The notes: generated by a model from the sequence alone, not told the origin. DNA of 31,142 nt from Zhenhengia yiwuensis (GCF_014384995.1 NZ_JACRSY010000037.1:1-31142); one strand, 5' to 3'; counted from the first letter of the stretch, positions 23,978 through 29,977 are shown. Numbers and translations are program-made.

Positions 23978-24538
23978 TCATCTCTTCTTTTGAAAAGATA
24001 ATCCCTTCATTAATTGATCTTTGCTATCTTGATTCACACCTATATATCTTTTGGTAATAGATATATCTGAATGATTTAAGATATCCATAATAGATGCTGC
24101 ATCTTTGGTATTTTGATAAAGCCAATACCCAAATGTCTTGCGTAACGTATGACATCCTATTTTGTCTTTATATCCAAAATAACTTGCAGCATTGTTTAGA
24201 ATCTGCCATACTCTTTGACGTGTAATGGGCTCATTCTTGCCTTTGCTCTTTCTAAATAAATATTCATAATCTCTCTTCCCTTTTGTGTAATGATGTAATA
24301 TCTTCTTAAGTTCATCGTTAATAGGAAATCTTTTTTCCTTGCCTGTCTTTTCTTCTCTGAGGTAAATATAATCTGCATGTTTTACATCTCTTACCTTCAA
24401 AGGCAATATGTCTGATATACGTAGCCCCGAATAAATACCAAACATAAAAAGTACATAATCTCTTTCATTTTGTTCTCTCAAGTAATCTGCAATATCTAAA
24501 ATAAGATTAAAGTCTCTAATAGGTTCTACAGTATTCAA
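23978..24538 (-). CDS. Short tyrosine recombinase (catalytic domain only)
   Basis: 186 residues with a complete catalytic domain: Arg in GIYSGLRISDILPLK, Lys in EEKTGKEKRFPIN, HTLRKTFG, LNHSDISITKRY with the tyrosine nucleophile. The usual N-terminal core-binding domain is missing. The first frame codon is GTG at 24547, but that lies within the Shine-Dalgarno; TTG at 24538 has GGAGG at ideal distance. Small XerC/D-like recombinases between a methylase and terminase occur in other clostridial phages; their function is uncertain (dimer resolution or a second recombination event). It is unlikely to be the main integrase, given the full-length one at the left. Confidence 0.85.
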   Translation of the reverse strand: MNTVEPIRDFNLILDIADYLREQNERDYVLFMFGIYSGLRISDILPLKVRDVKHADYIYLREEKTGKEKRFPINDELKKILHHYTKGKRDYEYLFRKSKGKNEPITRQRVWQILNNAASYFGYKDKIGCHTLRKTFGYWLYQNTKDAASIMDILNHSDISITKRYIGVNQDSKDQLMKGLSFQKKR

Positions 24539-24556
24539 ACATATCACCTCCTTTAT

Positions 24557-25312
24557 TTAATAGTTTGTAATCATTAACTCACCATATTCTTTTCTAGCCT
24601 TTTGTTCTTTTGCTATTGAATAGGATACTTGCACCTCTTCTATGTTAAAATCCTTATACCATTCTCTTACTTTAGGATGGTCATTGATTGTAACCATAAA
24701 CTTTCCTTTTATCTGAGATAGTGTATCTCTTAATAAAAGATGTTCTTGCTCTCCAAACTCATTCCCATAACCTGCAGTTTCAAAATAAGGTGGATCACAA
24801 AAGAAAAAGCTATGAGGTCTATCATATCTTTTAATAATATCCTCAAAGCTTTTATTCTCAACATATGTATTTCTAAGTCTTTCTTTAATGTCACTAAGTA
24901 CACCTTGATAGAATATCTGTGGTGCTGGCCCTTTATTTGTTCCATAACCATATGTACTGCCTTTCCCTGCAAAGCTCTGTGAAATAAGGTATAAAAAACG
25001 CACCGCTCTTTGAATTTCTGTAAGATACTCCACAGTGCAATGCTTATACTCTTCAAACATATCTCGTCCTGAAAACTCATACTCTAATACACGTTCTATT
25101 TCAGGTGCATGGTATTTAATCATACGAAACATATTGATAAGCTCTTTATCGATGTCATTAATCACTTCAACTTTGCTTGGTTCTTTACCAAAGTATACCC
25201 ATCCAGCTCCAAAGAATGGTTCTACATAACAAATATGCTCTGGTATTCTTTCTAAAATAGTTTTTCTTAATTTTGATTTTCCACCCATACGTGGAATTGG
25301 TGGTTTCATCAT
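24557..25312 (-). CDS. dam: DNA N6-adenine methyltransferase (Dam/D12 class)
   Basis: 251 residues. MGGKSKLRKTI is the SAM-binding motif X, CYVEPFFGAGWVYF is motif I, and FFFCDPPYF is the catalytic DPPY motif IV. The order fits D12-class (alpha) adenine methylases such as Dam, which modify GATC-like sites. In phages it protects DNA from restriction or marks packaging and transcription sites. No restriction enzyme is next to it. GGAG lies 10 bases upstream of the first of two adjacent ATGs. Confidence 0.9.
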   Translation of the reverse strand: MMKPPIPRMGGKSKLRKTILERIPEHICYVEPFFGAGWVYFGKEPSKVEVINDIDKELINMFRMIKYHAPEIERVLEYEFSGRDMFEEYKHCTVEYLTEIQRAVRFLYLISQSFAGKGSTYGYGTNKGPAPQIFYQGVLSDIKERLRNTYVENKSFEDIIKRYDRPHSFFFCDPPYFETAGYGNEFGEQEHLLLRDTLSQIKGKFMVTINDHPKVREWYKDFNIEEVQVSYSIAKEQKARKEYGELMITNY

Positions 25313-25381
25313 TTGTTCTATTCTCCTTTACAAAACAGTTTTATTGGGTTCTGACACACCGTTTTGAACAAGGACTTTTTG

Positions 25382-25421
25382 AAATAAAAACACACCTAGA
25401 TCACTACATCACTAGGTGCGT
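25382..25421 (-). terminator. Terminator hairpin, minus orientation
   Basis: On the minus strand ACGCACCTAG pairs with CTAGGTGTGT (one G-U), followed by TTTTTATTTC. It lies between the repeat array and the methylase gene, so the methylase probably has a start site downstream of it or depends on readthrough. Confidence 0.6.
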
Positions 25422-25436
25422 TTAAAACGGATATTT

Positions 25437-25457
25437 GATAGGTGGCCCTATCTTTTT
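25437..25457 (+). terminator. Terminator hairpin, plus orientation
   Basis: A perfect 6-bp stem GATAGG/CCTATC with 4-nt loop, followed by TTTTT at 25453-25457. No plus-strand gene was found upstream; it may end an unrecognised RNA or antisense transcript. Confidence 0.45.
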
Positions 25458-25535
25458 AATATTCGGGGGATTAGGACGAACTCAATATCTAGGATGATTT
25501 CTTTCGTTCACCCATTAACATCTTAACATGTAAAA

Positions 25536-25606
25536 CAGGTCAGTAGCAGGTCAACATCAGGTCAAAACAGGTCATAATCAGGTCAAAGTAGGTCACAAAC
25601 AGGTCA
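25536..25606. repeat. Seven-copy helically phased CAGGTCA array
   Basis: AGGTCA starts at 25537, 25548, 25559, 25569, 25580, 25590 and 25601, giving spacings of 11, 11, 10, 11, 10 and 11 bp (mean 10.7, one DNA turn). Six copies are CAGGTCA and the sixth is TAGGTCA; the 3-4 bases between copies vary. The array lies in non-coding DNA next to an AT-rich stretch and between two terminators. All copies would face the same side of the helix, as in iterons or cooperative protein-binding arrays. The binding protein is unknown. Confidence 0.9.
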
Positions 25607-25643
25607 CCCCAAAAATATAGCAGGATTTCTCCTGCTCTGTTGA
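25607..25643 (-). terminator. Terminator of the 25.6-26.2 kb membrane-protein gene
   Basis: On the minus strand AGCAGGA pairs with TCCTGCT around a GAAA tetraloop (25637-25620), followed by ATATTTTTGG. It lies just downstream of the stop codon at 25649. Confidence 0.68.
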
Positions 25644-25648
25644 TGTCT

Positions 25649-26179
25649 TTACACTTGCTTATTACTTTTATTTTTTAACTTCTTCTCATACTCCTCTATC
25701 AATTCATTGATTCCTATATTTAAAATACATCTCAATTTGTTGTTTCTTCCAAAATACCTGCTTATAATGTATATTATTAAAAATATACATATAATCGGTA
25801 ATAAAACTATCATTAATACTACTAGTATACAAACTATAAACAATATTATTCCATCAAGAGATAAACTAGGATATATTAAACCTTTTATCATCTCGACATT
25901 AAGATCTTCCAGTATCTTAAAACTATCAATTATAGGGCTAATTAATAGACTCAAAACCAGCAATAATATTGCAACCAAATTAGTAGGACTAAATAACTCT
26001 GTTTCCATATCTAATGCTTTTAATCTTTTTAACCCTGTTAAATTAGTCACGTTTTTTCTCAGTTCTCTTTTTACAAATTCTATTTGCTTTTCCTCAGTAA
26101 ATGTCTTATCTTTTTTTCTTCTTTTCTTTTCTTGCCTTAATGCATCTTCTACTTGGTGTGATATATCTATATAATTCAT
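25649..26179 (-). CDS. Membrane protein of unknown function
   Basis: 176 residues. A basic, charged N-terminus (about 1-60, with EDALRQEKKRRKKDKT) is followed by a hydrophobic helix (LVAILLLVLSLLISPIIDSF, about 68-87), a second long hydrophobic stretch (GIILFIVCILVVLMIVLLPI and onward, about 109-142) and a charged C-terminal helix. The terminator after it and the low-complexity AT-rich upstream DNA suggest an independent unit (moron). GGGAG precedes the ATG. I do not recognise the family; superinfection exclusion or another membrane-based conversion function is possible but not shown. Confidence 0.65.
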   Translation of the reverse strand: MNYIDISHQVEDALRQEKKRRKKDKTFTEEKQIEFVKRELRKNVTNLTGLKRLKALDMETELFSPTNLVAILLLVLSLLISPIIDSFKILEDLNVEMIKGLIYPSLSLDGIILFIVCILVVLMIVLLPIICIFLIIYIISRYFGRNNKLRCILNIGINELIEEYEKKLKNKSNKQV

Positions 26180-26333
26180 ACTAATCTCCCTTTATATTTT
26201 TCAATAATTTTTTTATTAAAAGTAGTTTTGTTAATTGTTATTCTCAAATAAAAATACAAGGTAAGGCCTTATCCTAATCAAAATGATATTTTTATTGAAA
26301 TAACTATTTGCATGTCGAAAATGCTAAAAATAC

Positions 26334-26852
26334 TTATTCTAAATCGAGCTTGTATGTATAATTGTCGTATGTAATATTAGTTCCTTGTTTATTGAAAGAA
26401 CCTTCCTTTTCTATAGTAAACCCTAACTTTTTTATTACTGCATTAGATGCAATGTTTTCTTGTGCAATGTCTGCTGTAAACTTGCGGCCCCCTTTGGCAT
26501 AGCCAAAATCAATTAATGCTTGAATAAGTTCTGTTCCATATCCCTGTCTCCAGTATTTCTTATGGATACAGTACCCCAAGTCCCAATGCATCTTATCTTC
26601 CATAGGTACAATACTACCTGTTCCTACAAACTCATTAGTATCCTTTAAAAATGCTACAAAAGGATACCATGTTTCATCTTCCTCAATCCCTTTAGCAAAA
26701 TTCATATACTTTTCATCTGCCTTATCTCTCGGTGGATCTCCTAAATATTTTCCTATTTCATCGTCTAGCCACATATCAAGACATAATGGAGCATGCTCCT
26801 CCCTTGTACTCTTAAGAATCAATCGCTCAGTTATCAAATCATTTGTTAGCAT
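26334..26852 (-). CDS. GNAT-family N-acetyltransferase (RimJ/RimL-like)
   Basis: 172 residues. ITERLILKSTREEHAPLC at the start, DLGYCIHKKYWRQGYGTELIQALIDFGY (acetyl-CoA-binding Q/RxxGxG/A as RQGYGT) and NIASNAVIKKLGF mark a RimJ/RimL-type GNAT fold. It transfers acetyl from acetyl-CoA to an amine; the substrate is unknown. It is an unusual cargo gene for a phage late region, with a spacer on both sides and GAGGGG before the ATG, so it is probably a moron. Confidence 0.85.
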   Translation of the reverse strand: MLTNDLITERLILKSTREEHAPLCLDMWLDDEIGKYLGDPPRDKADEKYMNFAKGIEEDETWYPFVAFLKDTNEFVGTGSIVPMEDKMHWDLGYCIHKKYWRQGYGTELIQALIDFGYAKGGRKFTADIAQENIASNAVIKKLGFTIEKEGSFNKQGTNITYDNYTYKLDLE

Positions 26853-26944
26853 TACTATCCCCTCACTTTTTGTTCGCTAAATAAATTATCTATTTTTTCT
26901 TATTCTAAATTTATCACTTTTTTCTAATTAAGTCACTATTTAGT

Positions 26945-26976
26945 TCAAAAAAATAGAGCCAGAACTTATGCTCTAA
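26945..26976 (-). terminator. Terminator after the ArpU-like gene
   Basis: On the minus strand TAGAGC pairs with GCTCTA (26975-26954 region) around a 10-nt loop, followed by TTTTTTT. It lies just beyond the stop codon at 26990. Confidence 0.65.
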
Positions 26977-26989
26977 CTCTAAATAACTT

Positions 26990-27502
26990 CTATTCTCCTA
27001 CTACTTGTCCGAGATAAATATCCCTAAATAAAGGTAAGTCTATGTAACTCTTTTGGCCTGCTAACTTATCTGCTAACGCTTTAATCCCCTCTTTTGCATA
27101 TCTTTTGCATGTTGATTCACTTAGTCCAACTTTTCTTTCTGTATACGCCCATGTATACCCTTCTATAAACTTCAAAACTAATACATCTTTCCATTCAGGC
27201 TTAATCTCCTCTAATCCCATATCAATACGATTCACATAATAACTTAGTGCCTCTATCTTTTCCTCAAGATCTAATTCAAGCTGAGCATTTTTAATAGCTA
27301 TTTCCTCTACTTTTGAAGTTACCTTATTGTTTTTTGCTGGAACCACATCATATCTAATACCGGTTACACCTGTTTCTCCCTCAACCCTGTTTTTACGATT
27401 TTCTTTTAATTTCTTTAATAGTTTTATATTAGCCTCTAACATATCCTTATTTGCTTTATATTCCTCTAAGCATTTCTTTGTCTCTTGTAAATAATCTTTC
27501 AT
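26990..27502 (-). CDS. ArpU-like late transcriptional regulator
   Basis: 170 residues. A long N-terminal helical part (EYKANKDMLEANIKLLKKLKENR and IEALSYYVNRIDMGLEEI) leads to a sigma-like helix-turn-helix, WKDVLVLKFIEGYTWAYTERKVGLSESTCKRYAKEGIKAL split here between WKD..EGY and ...KAL. This is the layout of ArpU/RinA-type phage late activators found directly before the packaging and structural module. It probably turns on the operon that starts downstream. GGAGGGG precedes the ATG. The target promoter was not identified. Confidence 0.8.
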   Translation of the reverse strand: MKDYLQETKKCLEEYKANKDMLEANIKLLKKLKENRKNRVEGETGVTGIRYDVVPAKNNKVTSKVEEIAIKNAQLELDLEEKIEALSYYVNRIDMGLEEIKPEWKDVLVLKFIEGYTWAYTERKVGLSESTCKRYAKEGIKALADKLAGQKSYIDLPLFRDIYLGQVVGE

Positions 27503-27534
27503 CCTAACCCCTCCTAAATATCAAACTTTCATTT

Positions 27535-27590
27535 GCTTGAATAAGCACCAAAACACTTATGCCAAATTGCTAGAATTTAACATAAGTGCT
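27535..27590 (-). terminator. Long hairpin between small gene and ArpU-like gene
   Basis: On the minus strand AAGCACTTATG pairs with CATAAGTG and further GGTGCTT (arms near 27588-27575 and 27557-27540) around an 18-nt loop, with a TTTTGG segment within the 3' arm. It lacks a clear U-run, so it may be a weak terminator or a processing site. Confidence 0.35.
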
Positions 27591-27637
27591 TAGGTCTTTA
27601 TTCAATTATTTCATTTATTCTTTATAATGTCTGATAA

Positions 27638-27754
27638 CTAGCTTTTCAATTGCATTGATTTTTGAATATCTGATATTTTGGCATCTACTCCATACAACTG
27701 GATTAATATTTTAAAGATGTTTCCTATTTGTTTATTACTTCCCTTGAACCTCAT
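27638..27754 (-). CDS. Small phage protein (38 residues) of unknown function
   Basis: A short gene starting with MRFKGSNKQIGNIFKILIQL and ending SDIQKSMQLKS, basic and mostly helical. AAGGAG lies seven bases before the ATG, the same pattern as other genes here, and codon use is normal, so it is probably translated. Not recognised. Its place just before the ArpU-like gene in the same operon could mean a regulatory role. Confidence 0.55.
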   Translation of the reverse strand: MRFKGSNKQIGNIFKILIQLYGVDAKISDIQKSMQLKS

Positions 27755-27807
27755 TTGTTAGCTCCTTCCTAAAGCTTTTTCACTTCCAACTCAAAAGTAA
27801 TTTTTAT

Positions 27808-28023
27808 TTAGTACAAATTGAATCTACTTTCATCTAGTTCTCTAAAATAATGCATATATACTTTTTCTATTCCTTTCTTCCACTTCTCAAAGCCCTCATT
27901 ACTAGGTATAACTTTTGTTTTTTCAATTACCTTCTCATAGGATTTATATATTGCATTGTTTTCATTAACTGCCAATACATATATAGCTGGACCAGTTTTT
28001 AAATCAACTTCCCACAATCCCAT
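27808..28023 (-). CDS. Small phage protein (71 residues) of unknown function
   Basis: MGLWEVDLKTGPAIYVLAVNE at the start gives two strands; the rest is helical and charged (YKSYEKVIEKTKV, FEKWKKGIEKVYMHYFREL). GGAGGTG precedes the ATG. It belongs to the run of small genes between the nucleoid protein and ArpU. The function cannot be told from sequence. Confidence 0.65.
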   Translation of the reverse strand: MGLWEVDLKTGPAIYVLAVNENNAIYKSYEKVIEKTKVIPSNEGFEKWKKGIEKVYMHYFRELDESRFNLY

Positions 28024-28038
28024 TTTGCACCTCCAAAA

Positions 28039-28221
28039 TCAATTTTTATTAAGCCAATATTCCTTACTTCCCCATGTGGTTCCCTTTATTTCTTTTCCAC
28101 ATTTATCACATATAACTGGTATAAACGATACAAATTCTTCAAAATAATCGTTGTAACGCTTAATTCTTAAAGCTTCAACGATATTCCCACACTTACATTC
28201 TGCTTTTGCCTCTAACTCCAT
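28039..28221 (-). CDS. Small zinc-ribbon protein
   Basis: 60 residues with a CxC pair near the N-terminus (ECKCGNIVEAL) and a CxxC pair at IPVICDKCGKEIKG, a typical four-Cys zinc ribbon. GAGGTGAG precedes the ATG. One of four tiny Cys-rich proteins in this cluster. Such proteins bind nucleic acid or proteins, but no specific role can be assigned. Confidence 0.68.
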   Translation of the reverse strand: MELEAKAECKCGNIVEALRIKRYNDYFEEFVSFIPVICDKCGKEIKGTTWGSKEYWLNKN

Positions 28222-28250
28222 CTATCTCACCTCAACGAAAACATTTTTTA

Positions 28251-28279
28251 TTGAATCATGTGTTTAATTATTTTATAAT
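28251..28279 (+). promoter_or_regulatory. Strong plus-strand promoter of a candidate sRNA
   Basis: TTGAAT (28251-28256), a 17-bp spacer and TATAAT (28274-28279) give a near-consensus housekeeping promoter. The predicted start (about 28286) coincides with the first base of a perfect 10-bp inverted repeat. Confidence 0.6.
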
Positions 28280-28285
28280 TACTAG

Positions 28286-28405
28286 TAGATAGGCTTCACT
28301 CCTAAATGATTAGCCTATCTAATTAAATACTCCTTGGCGATTATAAAATAAAATCAAGTTCCCGCATTGTATCATTATACATATCTGCCAAGGTGTATTT
28401 TTTTT
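28286..28405 (+). ncRNA. Candidate structured small RNA, about 120 nt
   Basis: It starts about 7 nt after TATAAT and ends in a run of eight T (28398-28405). The 5' hairpin has perfect 10-bp arms tagataggct (28286-28295) and agcctatcta (28312-28321). The second, larger hairpin has 13-nt arms (28326-28338 and 28387-28399, one mismatch) and encloses a smaller hairpin TGTAT-catt-ATACA (28368-28381). No frame with a ribosome-binding site lies inside. A separate promoter for the next gene begins about 20 nt beyond, so this looks like a discrete RNA gene. It could instead be an attenuator leader for that gene. Confidence 0.55.
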
Positions 28406-28424
28406 GCCCAAAAACTAATTTTAT

Positions 28425-28453
28425 TTGACAATCATTATCCAATTTATTATTCT
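28425..28453 (+). promoter_or_regulatory. Promoter of the 2TM membrane-protein gene
   Basis: TTGACA (28425-28430), 17-bp spacer, TATTCT (28448-28453). With the T-run at 28398-28405 upstream and a Shine-Dalgarno at about 28478, it makes the next gene an independent unit. Confidence 0.7.
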
Positions 28454-28490
28454 AGAATTGAAAATTTTAATTCATTTGGAGGTTTATTTT

Positions 28491-28784
28491 ATGTCTAATA
28501 TTAATCTTTCTGACGAAGAGCTTTATCAGTTAGCTACTAAACGTCTTGCTTTAAAGAAAGCTTTTTTTATTCATTTAGTAGTTTATATTGCTGTTATGAT
28601 ATTGTTAATAGTAATAAACCTATCCTTTAGCTCTACTCTTTGGTTTATTTACCCTCTTTTAGGATGGGGGATTGGGGTTGCTATTCATGCTATTACTACA
28701 TACAACAGTATCTCCTCTTCTTCACAATGTAAAATTCAAAAAGAAATGGAAAAAATCAAAAACGAGTTATCATTTTTCATATAG
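28491..28784 (+). CDS. 2TM-domain membrane protein (opposite-strand moron)
   Basis: 97 residues. A short N-terminal helix (LSDEELYQLATKRLALKKAF), then two membrane helices: HLVVYIAVMILLIVINLSF (about 29-47) and LWFIYPLLGWGIGVAIHAIT (about 52-71). The pattern FxxHLxxYxxV...WFxYPxxGWGIGxxxHA is that of the stand-alone 2TM domain. The ATG at 28491 has GGAGG upstream; the longer frame from 28425 starts inside the promoter. It lies opposite to all neighbours, with its own promoter and terminator, as in lysogenic-conversion genes expressed from the prophage. Function unknown. Confidence 0.8.
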   Translation: MSNINLSDEELYQLATKRLALKKAFFIHLVVYIAVMILLIVINLSFSSTLWFIYPLLGWGIGVAIHAITTYNSISSSSQCKIQKEMEKIKNELSFFI

Positions 28785-28815
28785 GCTGTAGACTTAACCT
28801 CTACAGCTTTATTTT
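28785..28815 (+). terminator. Terminator of the 2TM gene
   Basis: Perfect 8-bp stem GCTGTAGA/TCTACAGC (28785-28792, 28800-28807) with 7-nt loop, followed by TTTATTTTATTT. It begins directly at the stop codon. Confidence 0.8.
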
Positions 28816-28898
28816 ATTTCATATATAAATCTAACTTTTTTACGTACACTATTAATGGATCTGATATATATACATTCTGACATACCTATCAATTTATT

Positions 28899-28937
28899 TG
28901 TCTAGGGTGATTTAAGTACTTAAGGTCACACTAGACA
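28899..28937. repeat. 39-bp near-perfect dyad
   Basis: TGTCTAG, GTGA and TTAAGT on the left are matched by ACTTAA, TCAC and CTAGACA on the right, centred between 28917 and 28918, with only small mismatches between the blocks. No T-run follows on either strand, so it does not look like a terminator. It lies between the 2TM unit and the 3' end of a Cys-rich gene. A protein-binding site or insertion scar is possible. Confidence 0.65.
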
Positions 28938-28947
28938 TAACAAAAAA

Positions 28948-29115
28948 CTATTTTATTGCTTCAAATTCAACTTTTTTAAATATATAATCTGCACAAGTTT
29001 CACACGTATCTGTTTCACATCCCTCTGCATAAATACAATGTTTGCAATCATGGTCTGCTCTTTCTAGTAATCTCTTTATGTAATCAATTTCTTTCTTTGT
29101 TCCTTTTATCTTCAC
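28948..29115 (-). CDS. Small Cys-rich protein (55 residues), GTG start
   Basis: Reads VKIKGTKKEIDYIKRLLER then a Cys cluster with five cysteines (C24, C27, C33, C38, C41: CKHC, GC, TC, ETC). The GTG start at 29115 has AGGAGGTG at good distance, so the gene is convincing. Probably zinc-binding. Its 3' end carries the same AT-rich block found before neighbouring genes, but here no minus-strand gene follows directly; the plus-strand 2TM unit does. Confidence 0.65.
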   Translation of the reverse strand: MKIKGTKKEIDYIKRLLERADHDCKHCIYAEGCETDTCETCADYIFKKVEFEAIK

Positions 29116-29139
29116 TTTTTCACCTCCTAAAAAATTATT

Positions 29140-29415
29140 TTATGGTGTAAACATTTCACTTACCCAATCACACTTTCTACATTTATAGATCCAACATTGA
29201 GCATCTAATTTGGCCAGTTTATACCGTAGTGCTAATTCACGAATAGTTGGATTATATAAACGCTCACCTGTCGATAAGTGATACAATATCTCTTTCCCTG
29301 TGTTTAAATCCTCTTCTACAAATAACGGATATTGCATATGCACAGATACTTTTTTACTCCCACATTTGGGACAACAATTACCTTTTCCGTTTTTATCTAT
29401 AGGTGTTTTGACCAT
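29140..29415 (-). CDS. Small zinc-ribbon protein (91 residues)
   Basis: Two CxxC pairs, CPKCG near residue 15 and CRKCDW near residue 82 (preceded by CWIYK), should bind one zinc, with a helical insert between (NPTIRELALRYKLAKLDAQ). GGGAGTG precedes the ATG. It lies in the cluster of small Cys-rich genes; unknown role, possibly nucleic-acid binding. Confidence 0.7.
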   Translation of the reverse strand: MVKTPIDKNGKGNCCPKCGSKKVSVHMQYPLFVEEDLNTGKEILYHLSTGERLYNPTIRELALRYKLAKLDAQCWIYKCRKCDWVSEMFTP

Positions 29416-29449
29416 CTTATCACTCCCACTTATTCAAAGAATTATTTTA

Positions 29450-29602
29450 TTAATTCAAACATTCTTCTTGATAAACTGTTTCAAGTTCCTTGTTAATACA
29501 TTCATCACATACATACAATGGTTTATTATCATTGTTTCCAATGAAACCACATGCCTTTTCTTGACCACAAACTTCACATTTGCATACTTTTTCTTTTTCC
29601 AT
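29450..29602 (-). CDS. Small Cys-rich protein (50 residues)
   Basis: MEKEKVCKCEVCGQEKACGF at the start, then VCDECINKEL: seven cysteines in all, two clear CxxC pairs (CEVC and CDEC), a probable zinc finger. GGAGGAG lies just before the ATG. First gene of the Cys-rich run; a weak promoter (TTAAAG, 17 bp, TATAAA, minus strand near 29650-29690) may precede it. Confidence 0.65.
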   Translation of the reverse strand: MEKEKVCKCEVCGQEKACGFIGNNDNKPLYVCDECINKELETVYQEECLN

Positions 29603-29695
29603 TCTTTACTCCTCCAAAAAATTATTTTATTGATTGAATTTATTTGTTATACTCAACTTTATAGTTATACATTTTAATGACTTTAAAATAATAAT

Positions 29696-29701
29696 TATAC
29701 T
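29696..29701 (+). promoter_or_regulatory. Candidate -10 box for the 45-residue membrane protein
   Basis: TATACT on the plus strand, 32 nt before the ATG at 29734; the -35 region (TTTTAA, 18-bp spacing) is poor. Confidence 0.3.
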
Positions 29702-29733
29702 TATTTAACAAATTATGTTTAGGAGATGATATT

Positions 29734-29871
29734 ATGAACAATAAAAGGAAATTGACCAAAAGCCTCTATCTTTTATCAGGACTATTATTTTTTGTAGCTT
29801 CACTAATAACTAAAAACTTTGTATTTATACCTATTGGATGTTATTTTCTTATCATCGGAATAAAATATTAA
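29734..29871 (+). CDS. Small two-helix membrane protein (opposite strand)
   Basis: 45 residues: MNNKRKLTKSLYLLSGLLFF at the start, a short turn, then FVFIPIGCYFLIIGIKY, giving two membrane helices. AGGAGATGATATT precedes the ATG. After the TAA the same frame continues RGKPDTNQKDKK to a second TAA at 29908-29910, a charged tail such proteins often have, so the first TAA may be a recent nonsense mutation. It runs opposite to its neighbours and ends before a bidirectional terminator, so it is probably another moron. Confidence 0.6.
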   Translation: MNNKRKLTKSLYLLSGLLFFVASLITKNFVFIPIGCYFLIIGIKY

Positions 29872-29943
29872 AGAGGAAAACCTGATACTAATCAAAAAGA
29901 TAAAAAATAATAGCTCGTTGAACAAATATTTATTCATAAACCA

Positions 29944-29977
29944 AAAACTCACTGTTTAAATAGGTGAGTTTTTTCAT
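29944..29977. terminator. Bidirectional terminator between convergent genes
   Basis: A perfect 9-bp stem (aaaactcac 29944-29952, gtgagtttt 29964-29972) with an 11-nt loop. T-runs follow on both strands. It serves the plus-strand membrane protein from the left and the nucleoid-protein gene from the right. Confidence 0.8.

Larger units (their letters stand above)
25313..25535. other. Non-coding stretch with opposed terminator hairpins
   Basis: No gene is visible. On the minus strand a hairpin CGCACCTAG/CTAGGTGTG (25421-25390) is followed by GTTTTTATTTC. On the plus strand GATAGG-tggc-CCTATC (25437-25452) is followed by TTTTT. An outer pair CCGTTTT (25359-25365) / AAAACGG (25424-25430) encloses the first hairpin. 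A weak minus-strand promoter (TTGAGT, 18 bp, TATTAA) may lie near 25460-25484, upstream of the methylase gene. Confidence 0.5.

Noticed and set aside
25536..25606. CRISPR array
   Set aside because: The repeats are 6-7 bp at a 10-11 bp period with no spacers; no cas gene is present.
25707..26174. 155-codon plus-strand frame opposite the 25.6-26.2 kb membrane protein
   Set aside because: It mirrors the codon pattern of the minus-strand gene and has no ribosome-binding site.
26262..26271. Palindrome TAAGGCCTTA upstream of the membrane-protein gene
   Set aside because: Only 10 bp and without a clear promoter overlap; too short to claim as an operator.
29930..29977. 15-codon ORF (MKKLTYLNSEFLVYE) with a good AGAGGAG site downstream of the nucleoid-protein gene
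   Set aside because: It coincides with the bidirectional terminator hairpin and looks like chance; no support beyond the ribosome-binding site.
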